Assembly: GCA_900768015.1 (NCBI GenBank)
Contig: CAAGBI010000076.1
Coordinates: 1-64,000 of the forward strand
Source: an uncultured Alistipes sp.
GTDB lineage: Bacteria; Bacteroidota; Bacteroidia; Bacteroidales; Rikenellaceae
Reading direction: 5' to 3'
Length of the DNA: 64,000 bases
Made by a program: the position numbers and the translations under genes. Under the pieces are notes generated by a model. It saw only the letters and a program-made list of their open reading frames with translations. It did not search any database and was not told the origin of the DNA. This document shows, in pieces, positions 36,033-44,751 of this stretch (the stretch's first letter is position 1; each line of letters starts with the position of its first letter).

Positions 36033-36563
36033 CTACCAGTTTCCGGCTGCTGCCATGTAGATGTCGTTCACGAGGTCCTCGACAATCTCCTCGATAAGCT
36101 GGTCCTGCACATCCACCAAGAGCTGTGAGGCGTCATAGTCGGCATACGACGAGAAGGTCTTGGCGTTGAACGATGTAGTCTGATCTACGGCATTCTGGAA
36201 GCTTACCTTCACGGTGATTGTGAGGCGGTTCTGCAAGGCGTAGTCGCCACTCGACACCGAAGCTGTTGTAGATGAGTAGTTAGTAATCTCGCCCTCGAAT
36301 GCGAAGTCGCCGCCCTCCTCAACCTGCTGCAGGCGTGTCTGGCGTGAGAACTTGTCGCGTAGGCCCTCGGTCAATACATTGCTAAGGGTTGGTGCAACCA
36401 TGGGAGCGTTGTTCGGGAAGTATGCCACCGAGAATGTCTTGGCCTCGGGAGGGATAGAGCCGCCCGAGAGGTTGTATGTGACCTTGTATCCGCAACTGCT
36501 TGTTACGCAGAGCGATACGATGGTAATTACTGTGATTGCAAAGAGTGAAATGAGTCTTCTCAT
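36033..36563 (-). CDS. lptE: LptE-family LPS assembly lipoprotein
   Basis: 176 residues. Lipoprotein signal ends VTSSC (about residue 24). Then GYKVTYNLSGGSIPPEAKTF and a two-layer sheet pattern as in LptE, the plug lipoprotein of the LPS export channel LptD. The segment N-x-L-T-E-G-L-R-D-K-F is typical of the family in Bacteroidetes. It is 5 bases downstream of the sigma54 activator. Confidence 0.85.
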   Translation of the reverse strand: MRRLISLFAITVITIVSLCVTSSCGYKVTYNLSGGSIPPEAKTFSVAYFPNNAPMVAPTLSNVLTEGLRDKFSRQTRLQQVEEGGDFAFEGEITNYSSTTASVSSGDYALQNRLTITVKVSFQNAVDQTTSFNAKTFSSYADYDASQLLVDVQDQLIEEIVEDLVNDIYMAAAGNW

Positions 36564-36568
36564 AGAGT

Positions 36569-37795
36569 TTATAGCTTTGTGTCGTCGTCAATTCCTAACG
36601 CCTTCATGCGGCGATATAGTGTGCGCTCCGAGATGAAGAGCTCGCGTGCAGCATCCTTGCGGCGGTAGCCATGCTTCTGCAATGCCTGGATTATCTGCTC
36701 GCGCTGCACATCCTCCTTCGTAAGCTCCTGCATAGGCTCCTCGCTCTCCTCCTCCACTTCGTCGTAGTCGTAGTTTAGGTCGTTAGTGGGGTGGGCGGGC
36801 AGTGCTATGATGTCGTCGCGGCGCTCTTGGGGTGCGCTGTGTGCCACATTGCCACGCATAGCCTCCATCATCATGCGCTTGAGGTCGTTGATGTCGCTGC
36901 GCATGTCGAAGAGTATCTTGTAGAGCAACTCGCGCTCGGTGTTCATGCTCTCGTAGTTGGCGTTGTCCGTGTTGCCGCCCACGGTGCGCACCGAGTAACC
37001 CTCATTGGGGAGGTAGCGGCCGAGAATCTCGGCTGTGATGTTGCGGCTCTGCTCGATTGCCGAAATCTGCTCTGCCACATTCTTCAGCTGGCGGATGTTG
37101 CCTCGCCAGTGGTGGCCCTCGAGCATGGCGCGTGCACCCTCGTCGAGGGTTATGGCGGGCATGTTGTACTGCAATGCCACATCGCTTGCGAACTTGCGGA
37201 AGAGGAGGTATATGTCGCCTCGGCGCTCACGCAATGGTGGCACTACGATGGGCACGGTGTTGAGACGGTAGTACAAATCCTCGCGGAAGCGACCCTCGGC
37301 AATAGCCTGCAGTAGGTCGTTGTTTGTTGCTGCCACCACGCGCACATTTGTCTTCTGCACCTTTGTCGAGCCCACGCGCATGAATTCGCCAGTCTGCAAC
37401 ACGCGCAGTAGGCGCACCTGTGTCGATATGGGCAACTCGCCCACCTCATCGAGGAAGATGGTGCCTCCGTCGGCCTCCTCAAAATAGCCCTTACGGCTCT
37501 CGATAGCGCCCGTAAATGAACCCTTCTCGTGGCCAAAGAGTTCGGAGTCTATCGTGCCCTCGGGTATGGCGCCGCAGTTCACGGGGATATACTTCTTATG
37601 CTTGCGTGCCGAGTAGGCGTGTATAACTTGTGGGAAGAACTCCTTACCCACGCCACTCTCTCCAGTCACCAATACCGAGAGGTCGGTGGGTGCTACGCGC
37701 ATCGCCACCTCGAGCGCCGTGTTGAGCGCGGGGGTGTTGCCTATGATGCCGAAGCGTTGCTTTACCGTGAGTAGATCGTTTGCTGTCATCTGCAT
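36569..37795 (-). CDS. Sigma-54-dependent transcriptional activator
   Basis: 408 residues. It starts almost directly with the AAA+ domain, with no receiver or other sensor domain. Walker A GESGVGKE lies at 45-52, the sigma54-contact loop GSFTGA at 92-97 (variant of GAFTGA), and Walker B GGTIFLDEVGEL. An acidic linker then leads to a Fis-type HTH at the C-terminus (IIQALQKHGYRRKDAARELFISERTLYRRMKAL). It probably activates RpoN promoters constitutively or via an unknown signal. Confidence 0.92.
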   Translation of the reverse strand: MQMTANDLLTVKQRFGIIGNTPALNTALEVAMRVAPTDLSVLVTGESGVGKEFFPQVIHAYSARKHKKYIPVNCGAIPEGTIDSELFGHEKGSFTGAIESRKGYFEEADGGTIFLDEVGELPISTQVRLLRVLQTGEFMRVGSTKVQKTNVRVVAATNNDLLQAIAEGRFREDLYYRLNTVPIVVPPLRERRGDIYLLFRKFASDVALQYNMPAITLDEGARAMLEGHHWRGNIRQLKNVAEQISAIEQSRNITAEILGRYLPNEGYSVRTVGGNTDNANYESMNTERELLYKILFDMRSDINDLKRMMMEAMRGNVAHSAPQERRDDIIALPAHPTNDLNYDYDEVEEESEEPMQELTKEDVQREQIIQALQKHGYRRKDAARELFISERTLYRRMKALGIDDDTKL

Positions 37796-37803
37796 AGACT
37801 TTT

Positions 37804-38616
37804 TTACTCGTTGATAATCTCTTGTGGTGTTACTATTGTTGCGGGGAGCATCTCCTCTGTTGTGTTAGCCGTGTTGAGCGAGTCGATTGCGGGGAGCGTA
37901 TCAAGAAGCGTTGTGTCGCTTGCGATGACTGCCTCGACAATGTTCGCGGGTGGTGGTGTCAAGTTTGTTGTGCGTGGCCAGAGTATGTATGCCGCGCCAC
38001 CGATGATTATGGCAAGGAGCAGCACTATAATCCAACCTTTGCCTCCGCCGTGCACTCTCTTGACGGGTCTCATCTCGTCGCGCTTTTTATTTTTGCGGCT
38101 GTCGTACTTCAGGCCACGAAGATAGGCATCGGGCTTGCCGAGTGTCAGGGTCTCCTCCTCGCTCTTGGTGTTGCGTGTTGCGCTCTTTGTGGCTGCGGGG
38201 CGTGCGGCATAGGGGGCGGGTTTTACCTCCTGTCGGGGTGGCATGCGCCTCTGTATTATCTCCACGGGGGGCTTGATGTTGCCTCCGATTACTCGCGTTT
38301 GTGATACGGGTGTGAAGGTTATGGTGTTGTTTATGTTGGCGCTAAACTCGCCCAACCCCTCAATCTTTGTGTTGCCCTCAACGCTTACGGCGTGGCGTAT
38401 CTCGAACACGAAGCGGTCGATAGCGCCATTGGCCTCGAGCTCGCGCATTCCCGCTGCCATGAGCAGCGAGCGCAATACACCATCGTCGCCACGCATGAGG
38501 TCCGAGAAGACGATGCTTCCCGACGACTGCTTGACGATGAATGTGCCTAACTTGGGCACACAGAGTCGCTTGTTGTGCTTGAGGTACTCTACAATTATGT
38601 TGGTTATAATCTCCAC
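37804..38616 (-). CDS. HU-CCDC81 domain protein with a membrane helix
   Basis: 270 residues using a GTG start at 38616 (VEIITNIIVEYLKHNKRL). The frame extends upstream, but that part contains the promoter. The N-terminal domain resembles the bacterial HU-CCDC81 fold (VPKLGTFIVK, FEIRHAVSVEGNTKIEGLGEF). A basic middle region (KNKKRDEMRPVKR) is followed by a single membrane helix (about residues 200-218, GWIIVLLLAIIIGGAAYILW) and a Thr/Pro-rich tail. It may link DNA or peptidoglycan to the envelope; the role is unknown. Confidence 0.68.
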   Translation of the reverse strand: MEIITNIIVEYLKHNKRLCVPKLGTFIVKQSSGSIVFSDLMRGDDGVLRSLLMAAGMRELEANGAIDRFVFEIRHAVSVEGNTKIEGLGEFSANINNTITFTPVSQTRVIGGNIKPPVEIIQRRMPPRQEVKPAPYAARPAATKSATRNTKSEEETLTLGKPDAYLRGLKYDSRKNKKRDEMRPVKRVHGGGKGWIIVLLLAIIIGGAAYILWPRTTNLTPPPANIVEAVIASDTTLLDTLPAIDSLNTANTTEEMLPATIVTPQEIINE

Positions 38617-38640
38617 GCGTGCGTACGATAAATAATCGCG

Positions 38641-38648
38641 CAAAGGTA
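38641..38648 (-). promoter_or_regulatory. -7 box (TACCTTTG) upstream of the HU-CCDC81 gene
   Basis: TACCTTTG on the minus strand, 24 bases before the GTG chosen as start. Placing the promoter here rules out the longer reading frame. Confidence 0.6.
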
Positions 38649-38738
38649 CGAAAAAAATATTAATTACGGAATTGCTGGTGGCTAAAATAGCCGAAAATTG
38701 TAGCACCTTTGACCATTCGTCTTAGCCCGATGGTGTTG

Positions 38739-39185
38739 CTACATGCGGGGAAAATGGTTGATGGGGGAGTAGCTGCCATCCTCATTGTGGGCGTAGCAGT
38801 AGGTCGTAAGGCCGTTGGTTATCACCACATAGCGGCACTTCAAGATGGAGTTGTAGCGCACCACCTGCGCCAATACCTCGTTGTCTACCTTGATGTTAGG
38901 CTCTTTGCACTCCACGACGATGTGGGGCTCTCCCGCGCTGTCCACAGCCACGATGTCGGCGCGCTGTGCCATGCCGTTAATCTCCACGGGGTACTCCTCA
39001 ATAATCTGCTGGGGCTGGATGTTGCACGCGGCAAGCATATACTCCACAACATGACGGCGCACCCACTCCTCGGGCGTAAGCACGAGCCACTTGCCACGCA
39101 CGCGGTCGAAGACCTCGGTGCGGCAACACTCACCGCGGCGTGCGCGAAGGTGTATGGGCGGGAAGTTTAGCTTTGGGTACTCCAT
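38739..39185 (-). CDS. HsdR N-terminal-like (type I restriction enzyme R subunit) nuclease-fold protein
   Basis: 148 residues from ATG 39185 (MEYPKLNFPPIHLRARRGE). It resembles HSDR_N_2 proteins: V-D-S-A-G-E-P-H-I-V-V-E-C-K-E holds the PD-(D/E)XK nuclease core (Asp, then E-C-K), and YVVITNGLTTYCY is the C-terminal strand. These stand-alone proteins are common in Bacteroidetes and have no methylase partner here, so restriction is not implied. Confidence 0.78.
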   Translation of the reverse strand: MEYPKLNFPPIHLRARRGECCRTEVFDRVRGKWLVLTPEEWVRRHVVEYMLAACNIQPQQIIEEYPVEINGMAQRADIVAVDSAGEPHIVVECKEPNIKVDNEVLAQVVRYNSILKCRYVVITNGLTTYCYAHNEDGSYSPINHFPRM

Positions 39186-39202
39186 GTGTGAAATGTTTGT
39201 GG

Positions 39203-39210
39203 CAAAGGTA
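39203..39210 (-). promoter_or_regulatory. -7 box (TACCTTTG) of the HsdR-N-like gene
   Basis: TACCTTTG on the minus strand, 17 bases before ATG 39185. Confidence 0.6.
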
Positions 39211-39322
39211 TGTAAAAAAAATGTTGCGCGCAAGTCTTGACAATATTGGATGGTTTTGGTGCTAAAGTGGTCCAAATCGTGAGGTATCTAAAAATGCTAT
39301 TTTTTATTTTCTCGAAAATCAC

Positions 39323-39330
39323 TATATTTG
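39323..39330 (+). promoter_or_regulatory. -7 box (TATATTTG) of the cysteine-motif gene
   Basis: TATATTTG at 39323-39330, 26 bases before the ATG at 39357. Confidence 0.6.
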
Positions 39331-39356
39331 CCAAATTATTGAAATCTATTTGTGCA

Positions 39357-39833
39357 ATGAAAATAAATATTGAGGAGCGCGTTGAGCGTGCTCGCAGCTA
39401 CTTCCTCGAGGGGTACAACTGTGCCCAGGCTGTGGTTATGGCCTTTGATGATATTATGGCTATGGATGTGGTGGCACTTGCCCGCCTTGCTGCACCCTTT
39501 GGTGGTGGCATGGGCCGCATGCGTGAGGTCTGCGGAACGGTGAGCGGCATGACCATGGTGGCGGGTGCAATAGAGCCCTCGGTGGATCCAAAGAATATGT
39601 CGCAGCGCCAGGCTAACTATGCTCTAGTTCAGACCTTTGCCGAGCGCTTCCGTAGCGAGAATGGCGATATTGTTTGCCGCCGTTTGTTGGGCCTTGAGCC
39701 TATGGTAGAGCGCGCCGAGACGCCTATGCCCTCGGAGCGCACTGCGGAATATTACAAGAAGCGCCCATGTGTGGAGTATGTCGCGTGTGCTGCCCGCATC
39801 GTAGCGGAACACCTTGCGGCTCGCAATGCCTAA
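39357..39833 (+). CDS. C_GCAxxG_C_C-type cysteine protein
   Basis: 158 residues from ATG 39357. Cys residues C22 (NCAQAV), C59 in GGGMGRMREVCGTVSG, C107, C138 and C144 match the conserved pattern of the C_GCAxxG_C_C family. Members are thought to bind metals or act in redox reactions; the exact role is unknown. It precedes the calcium ATPase by 18 bases, so they probably share a transcript. Confidence 0.82.
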   Translation: MKINIEERVERARSYFLEGYNCAQAVVMAFDDIMAMDVVALARLAAPFGGGMGRMREVCGTVSGMTMVAGAIEPSVDPKNMSQRQANYALVQTFAERFRSENGDIVCRRLLGLEPMVERAETPMPSERTAEYYKKRPCVEYVACAARIVAEHLAARNA

Positions 39834-39851
39834 CCGATTATCTGTATAACG

Positions 39852-42596
39852 ATGTCACAGCATAAAATAGACTACTCAAAACTCGCCCTAAGGAGCGACT
39901 CCTCGGAGGTCGCTTCGGGCAGAGGCAAGAACATCATCCCGCCACCGGAGCGAGAGCCGATGTGGAAGGCCTACCTCGAGAAATTCAAAGACCCCATCAT
40001 AGTAGTCCTCCTTGTCGCCTTCATGCTCTCGGTCTGCTTGTCGCTCTATGAGATTTTTGCCGAGGGTGGTGCCTGGTCGCTTATGTTTGAGCCTATGGGT
40101 GTGCTTGTTGCGCTCTTGTTGGCTACGGGTGTGGGCTTTATCTTCGAGGTCAAGGCGAACAGGGAGTTCGAGATATTGAATAAGGTGAAGGACTCGCGCC
40201 CTATCAAGGTGTTGCGCATCGCTGAGGGGTGTGACCATCCCCGCCTGATGCAGATAGCGAAGCAGGATGTTGTCGTTGGCGACATCGTGCGCTTGGAGAG
40301 TGGTGATGAGATTCCTGCTGATGGCATTTTGTTGGATGGCAAGCAGTTGACCGTCGATGAATCGAACTTCACGGGCGAGCCCTACGCCAATAAATATGTC
40401 GACGAGGCAGACTTCGATAAGGATGCTACATATATGTCCAACTTCCTGTTGCGTGGCTCTACGGTTATCGAGGGCAATGGCGTTATGCGCGTCACGGCTA
40501 CGAGTGTCGACACGGAGGAGGGTCGCGGCGTGGCACTCGCCAGCGAGGGTAGCGATGTCGAGACTCCGCTTAATCGCCAACTTGAGCAGCTCGGCGGTTG
40601 GATATCCAAGGCGAGCTTCATCATTGCGGCGCTCATCATCGTGGGCCGTATGCTCTACTTCTGGCTCTCGGGAGGCTTCGGCGAGGCTTTTTCGTGGGTC
40701 GGCTTCATGTCGTTTGCTCTGAATTCGGTGATGATTGCCGTTACGCTTATCGTTGTGGCTGTGCCCGAGGGTCTGCCCATGAGTATCACGGTGAGCCTTG
40801 CGCTCAGCATGCGCCGTATGCTAAAGGAGAATAGCCTTGTGCGTAAGTTGCATGCCTGCGAGACCATGGGCGCTGCGACGGTCATTTGCACCGATAAGAC
40901 AGGTACGCTAACCAAAAATCGCATGACCGTTATGGAGTTCGATGCGGGCGATGAGGCGCTTATGGAGGAGCTATACCGTAATATCGCAACAAACTCAACC
41001 GCCGAGCTTACAACAGATGACGAGGATAGGCTTATGGTTATCGGCAACCCAACCGAGGGAGCGCTCCTTATGTGGTTGAATAATAGGGGTATAGATTACG
41101 CTACCTACCGCGCGGAGTATGCCGTCGTGGAGCAAGTTCCATTCTCTTCGGAGACCAAGACTATGAGTACGACCGTCAGTCGTGATGGCGTCGTAGTGCG
41201 ATATATCAAGGGCGCTCCCGAGATTGTTATGGCTATGTGTGACCGCCTTGCTGGCGAGCGCACGCGCGAGGAGTACGATGCGTTGCTATTGTCGCACCAG
41301 CAGCGCGCTATGCGTACCCTCGGCTTTGCTATGCAGCGCATTGAGGATGGTGTTGCGGGCGAGGTTGTCTTCCTCGGTGTTGCGGGCATCGCCGACCCTA
41401 TTCGCGATGATGTCGCCGAGGCTATTGATACATGTATGAACTCTGCGGGTGTGCGTGTTATCATCGTTACGGGAGACACTCCAGGCACTGCGCGCGAGAT
41501 TGGTCGCCAGATAGGCCTTATAACCTCGGATGAGGAGGGGCAGATTATCACAGGCCCCGAGTTCGCAGCACTCGCGGATGAGGAGGCTCGCGAGATGCTC
41601 AAGGGTCGCACGCTGAAGATTATCGCCCGTGCCCGCCCCGACGACAAGGCGCGTCTCGTTATGTTGTTGCAGTCCAATGGTGAGGTTGTGGCGGTTACGG
41701 GTGACGGCACGAACGATGCCCCAGCGTTGAGTAAGGCACAGGTGGGCCTCTCGATGGGTGACGGCACATCGCGCGCTAAGGAGGCGAGTGACATCACTAT
41801 TATAGATAACTCCTTTGCGAGCATCAACAAGGCGATTATGTGGGGTAGGTCGCTCTACTTGAACATCCGCCGCTTCATCATCTTCCAGATGACCATCAAC
41901 CTCTGCGCCTGTCTTATTGTTTTGGCGGGTGCCTTCATGGGTCTCGACTCGCCACTTACGGTGACGCAGATGTTGTGGGTGAACCTTATCATGGATACCT
42001 TTGCTGCCATGGCCCTCTCGTCACTCCCTCCCGATAGGGGTGTGCTCTGCGAGAAGCCCCGCAAGAGCGATAGCCACATTATTGATGGCCGCATGTTGCG
42101 ATTTATCGTGGGTGGCGGCTTGACATTCTTCGTCGTGCTTGTCGCCCTGTGGCAGTTCTTGTGGCACAAGCAGATTGAGAGCGTCGCGGAGATGTTCACG
42201 CTCGACTCCATGCGTGTCTTCTTCTTCGAGGTGTTTAGTGCCGAGAAGGTTGCTAACCACCTTACGGACTACGAGATGGGTGTTTTCTTCTCTGTCTTTG
42301 TGTTGTTGCAGTTCTGGAACTTGTTCAATGCCAAGTACTTCCGCACCGACCGTAGCCTATTGCTCGATATTATCGACCTCTTCCGCGCGCCACACAAGGT
42401 CAAGGAGTCGTATAACGCTATGTTCCTCGCGATTTTGGCGGTTATCCTTGTGGGTCAGATAGTTATAGTTACCTTTGCGGGTCAGTTCTTTAGCGTGTCG
42501 CCACTCTCATTTATGGATTGGGTGTGGATTGGCTTGCTGACAATGCCGGTGCTGCTTATCCCCGACCTATGTCGCTTCGTACGAGGTCTAAAATAG
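39852..42596 (+). CDS. Calcium-translocating P-type ATPase (PMCA-like)
   Basis: 914 residues. P-type ATPase with LTVDESNFTGEP (actuator domain TGE), phosphorylation site DKTGTLTKN with Asp at 348, TGDGTNDAPAL, and about ten membrane helices; the ion-binding helix reads VAVPEGLPMS. The set-up corresponds to PMCA-type Ca2+-ATPases, though some bacterial members move other cations. It lacks the long N-terminal domain of eukaryotic forms. Confidence 0.93.
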   Translation: MSQHKIDYSKLALRSDSSEVASGRGKNIIPPPEREPMWKAYLEKFKDPIIVVLLVAFMLSVCLSLYEIFAEGGAWSLMFEPMGVLVALLLATGVGFIFEVKANREFEILNKVKDSRPIKVLRIAEGCDHPRLMQIAKQDVVVGDIVRLESGDEIPADGILLDGKQLTVDESNFTGEPYANKYVDEADFDKDATYMSNFLLRGSTVIEGNGVMRVTATSVDTEEGRGVALASEGSDVETPLNRQLEQLGGWISKASFIIAALIIVGRMLYFWLSGGFGEAFSWVGFMSFALNSVMIAVTLIVVAVPEGLPMSITVSLALSMRRMLKENSLVRKLHACETMGAATVICTDKTGTLTKNRMTVMEFDAGDEALMEELYRNIATNSTAELTTDDEDRLMVIGNPTEGALLMWLNNRGIDYATYRAEYAVVEQVPFSSETKTMSTTVSRDGVVVRYIKGAPEIVMAMCDRLAGERTREEYDALLLSHQQRAMRTLGFAMQRIEDGVAGEVVFLGVAGIADPIRDDVAEAIDTCMNSAGVRVIIVTGDTPGTAREIGRQIGLITSDEEGQIITGPEFAALADEEAREMLKGRTLKIIARARPDDKARLVMLLQSNGEVVAVTGDGTNDAPALSKAQVGLSMGDGTSRAKEASDITIIDNSFASINKAIMWGRSLYLNIRRFIIFQMTINLCACLIVLAGAFMGLDSPLTVTQMLWVNLIMDTFAAMALSSLPPDRGVLCEKPRKSDSHIIDGRMLRFIVGGGLTFFVVLVALWQFLWHKQIESVAEMFTLDSMRVFFFEVFSAEKVANHLTDYEMGVFFSVFVLLQFWNLFNAKYFRTDRSLLLDIIDLFRAPHKVKESYNAMFLAILAVILVGQIVIVTFAGQFFSVSPLSFMDWVWIGLLTMPVLLIPDLCRFVRGLK

Positions 42597-42632
42597 AATA
42601 AGGAGAGCATTTCGCTCTCCTTATTCTATTTT
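42591..42632. terminator. Bidirectional terminator
   Basis: AATAGAATAAGGAGAGC pairs with GCTCTCCTTATTCTATT around ATTTC. It serves the calcium ATPase gene (+) and the convergent ProX-like gene (-). Confidence 0.9.
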
Positions 42633-42636
42633 ATGG

Positions 42637-43128
42637 TTAATACAACTTTATATACTCGTATGTGTTGCCCACCTTCGTGAGGTAGCGCTCGAACTCCTCA
42701 CGCGAGATAACCACCGTGAAGCGGTTGTCGTTGGGGTGGAAGCTCAGCGCGGGCTGCTGGCGTAGCGTCTCATCGAGGAAGAGGTGCACATGGTTCTCCG
42801 TGTCGTTGATAAGACCAAAGGGCGATACCGAACCAGGTGACAGCCCCAGCCATTTGAGCATACGCTCGGGCGAGGCAAACGACAATTTACCCTGCTTAAG
42901 GATATGCTCAAGGTCGTGAATCGCCATCGACTGCTCCGAGTCGAATACAACCAGATAGTGGCGGTTGCCCTTGTGGTTGCGGAAGAAGAGGTTCTTGCAG
43001 TGTTTCGAGCCATCCTGTCGCCAATACTGGCGTGCTATCTCGATAGTGGGTGCCTCGGGGTGCTCATACCACGAGTACTCTATACCTTGCTCATCGAGCC
43101 ATCTGAATACATTATCGCGTCTTTCCAT
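42637..43128 (-). CDS. YbaK/ProX-family aminoacyl-tRNA deacylase
   Basis: 163 residues from ATG 43128 (MERRDNVFRWL). YbaK/EbsC-type editing domain: HPEAPTIEIARQYW, CKNLFFRNHKGNRHYLVV, and SPGSVSPFGLINDTENHVHLFLD. The combination resembles ProXp-type deacylases (PrdX), which clear mischarged Ala-tRNA(Pro). The -7 box ends only 4 bases before the start codon. Confidence 0.85.
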   Translation of the reverse strand: MERRDNVFRWLDEQGIEYSWYEHPEAPTIEIARQYWRQDGSKHCKNLFFRNHKGNRHYLVVFDSEQSMAIHDLEHILKQGKLSFASPERMLKWLGLSPGSVSPFGLINDTENHVHLFLDETLRQQPALSFHPNDNRFTVVISREEFERYLTKVGNTYEYIKLY

Positions 43129-43132
43129 AGGG

Positions 43133-43140
43133 CAAATATA
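43133..43140 (-). promoter_or_regulatory. -7 box (TATATTTG) directly before the ProX-like start
   Basis: TATATTTG on the minus strand; only 4 bases lie between it and the ATG at 43128, so the mRNA is probably leaderless. Confidence 0.65.
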
Positions 43141-43160
43141 TAAAAATCTCCGCAAAGTTG

Positions 43161-43191
43161 TTGCCGAAATAGAATAAAATTCATAACTTTG
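43161..43191 (+). promoter_or_regulatory. Promoter of galK
   Basis: TTG at 43161-43163 and TAACTTTG at 43184-43191 with 20 bases between, leaving a leader of 37 bases. Confidence 0.65.
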
Positions 43192-43228
43192 TAAAGATTA
43201 ACCGAAAACTAAATTTATACACAATACT

Positions 43229-44365
43229 ATGAATGTAAATACTATTCGCGAGAAATTCAACGAGAAATTCGGCACACAGGGCGAGCTCTTCACCTCACCT
43301 GGCCGCATCAACCTCATCGGCGAGCATACCGACTACAACGGTGGCTTCGTCTTCCCAGGCGCTATCGACAAGGGCATGGTGGCGGAGATTAAGCTCAACG
43401 GCACAGATAAGGTGCGCGCCTACTCCGTAGACCTCGATGATTATGCCGAGTTTGGCCTCAATGAGGAGGATGCTCCCGCTGCAAGCTGGGCACGCTACAT
43501 CTTCGGCGTATGCCGCGAGATTCAGAAGCGTGGCGGCAAGATTGCGGGCTTCGACACAGCCTTCGCGGGCGATGTGCCCCTCGGTGCTGGCATGTCATCT
43601 TCAGCAGCCCTCGAGTCTACATTCGCCAACGCCCTCAACGAGCTCTTCTCGCTCGGCATCGACCGCTTTGAGCTTGCGCGCATCGGCCAGTCTACCGAGC
43701 ACAACTACTGCGGCGTGAAGTGCGGCATCATGGATCAGTTTGCATCCGTATTCGGCAAGGCGGGACACCTCATGCGCCTCGACTGCCGCTCTATGGAGTT
43801 TGAGTACTTCCCCTTCGACCCCGAGCAGCATGGCTACAAACTCGTTCTCCTCGACTCTGTCGTTAAGCACGAGCTTGTCGGCTCACCCTACAACGACCGC
43901 CGTGCCTCATGTGAGCGCGTAGCAGCCGTTCTCGGTCAGGAGTTCCTCCGTGGTGCTACAATGGAGCAGCTCGAGGCCATCAAGGATAAGATTTCCGACG
44001 AGGACTACAAGCGTGCACGCTATGTCATTGGCGAGGAGCAGCGCGTGCTCGATGTGTGCGAGGCCCTCAAGCGCGATGACTACGAGACCGTGGGTAAGCG
44101 CATGTACGAGACACACTGGGGCATGTCACGCGACTATGAGGTGTCATGCGAGGAGCTCGACTTCCTTGCTACCGTAGCCGAGGAGTGCGGCGTAACAGGC
44201 TCACGCATCATGGGTGGCGGCTTCGGCGGCTGCACCATCAACCTCGTTAAGAGCGACCTCTACGACAACTTCATCGCCACCGCCAAGGCGCGCTTCAACG
44301 AGAAGTATGGTCACGAGCCCAAGGTTTACTCAGTTGTAATCTCCGACGGCGCTCGTTCCTTGTAA
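43229..44365 (+). CDS. galK: Galactokinase
   Basis: 378 residues. Galactokinase signature GRINLIGEHTDYNGG at 25-39, GHMP loop VPLGAGMSSSAALE, and C-terminal GSRIMGGGFGGCTINLV. It phosphorylates galactose at C1. No galT, galE or galM is nearby, so the Leloir genes are scattered. The stop codon overlaps the start of a structured intergenic element. Confidence 0.96.
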   Translation: MNVNTIREKFNEKFGTQGELFTSPGRINLIGEHTDYNGGFVFPGAIDKGMVAEIKLNGTDKVRAYSVDLDDYAEFGLNEEDAPAASWARYIFGVCREIQKRGGKIAGFDTAFAGDVPLGAGMSSSAALESTFANALNELFSLGIDRFELARIGQSTEHNYCGVKCGIMDQFASVFGKAGHLMRLDCRSMEFEYFPFDPEQHGYKLVLLDSVVKHELVGSPYNDRRASCERVAAVLGQEFLRGATMEQLEAIKDKISDEDYKRARYVIGEEQRVLDVCEALKRDDYETVGKRMYETHWGMSRDYEVSCEELDFLATVAEECGVTGSRIMGGGFGGCTINLVKSDLYDNFIATAKARFNEKYGHEPKVYSVVISDGARSL

Positions 44366-44492
44366 TTTTCCACGATAAGGCAGCATCTGCTGCCGCTAAC
44401 AAAAGAAAATGTGAATGGGCAGTACGCTTTAGTACAGCCCATCCACATTTTTTTTGCCGAGCGTTGCATCTACTACCTTCTCCTGAAAAATT
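44364..44492 (+). repeat. Structured intergenic element, copy B
   Basis: Begins in the galK stop codon. Ends AATTTTC (44364-44370) and GAAAAATT (about 44485-44492) can pair. Hairpin 1 is GGCAGCA-tc-TGCTGCC; the long hairpin is AAAATGTGAATGGGC...GCCCATCCACATTTT around AGTAC-gcttta-GTACA, followed by TTTT. It would terminate galK transcripts. Copy C starts 3 bases later. Confidence 0.8.
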
Positions 44493-44494
44493 GT

Positions 44495-44624
44495 AATTTC
44501 TTGTGATAAGCGACAAACTGCTGCACATCCCTAAAAGCAACCCACCCAGGGCTGTACTATGTTGTACTATCCCTGGGTGGGTTCTTTTGTGATGCACCAC
44601 TACCACGCCACTCTGACAAGGAAC
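44495..44624 (+). repeat. Structured intergenic element, copy C
   Basis: Same plan as copy A and about the same length. AATTTCTTGT (44495-44504) faces ACAAGGAA (44616-44623). The long hairpin is CATC...AAAAG-c-AACCCACCCAGGG-ct-GTAC-tatgtt-GTAC-tat-CCCTGGGTGGGTT-CTTTT-GTGATG. It shares TTGTGATAAGC, CTAAAAG, TTCTTTTGTGATGCACCAC and TCTGACAA with copy A, while the stems between differ in compensating ways. Confidence 0.85.
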
Positions 44625-44637
44625 GGGGGCGACAAAA

Positions 44638-44745
44638 ATTGTCATGCTGAGCATAAGCGAAGCATCTCCTCGCGGACAATACGCTTTGTGCGTCGTCGCT
44701 TGTCGGCTTCGAGGAGATTCTTCACTAAAGTTCAGAATGACATGC
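44638..44745. repeat. Dispersed palindromic repeat block
   Basis: One composite unit from TTGTCATGCTGAGC to ATTCTTCACTAAAGTTCAGAATGACATG; the outer ends are inverted copies. Confidence 0.75.
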
Positions 44746-44751
44746 TGAAGG

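Noticed and set aside
38617..38706. Longer N-terminus for the HU-CCDC81 protein
   Set aside because: The extra 30 codons contain TACCTTTG promoter sequence and AT-rich spacer; GTG 38616 fits the domain start.
38739..39185. Restriction-modification system at the HsdR-N-like gene
   Set aside because: No methylase or specificity gene nearby; stand-alone proteins of this type are widespread and not linked to restriction.
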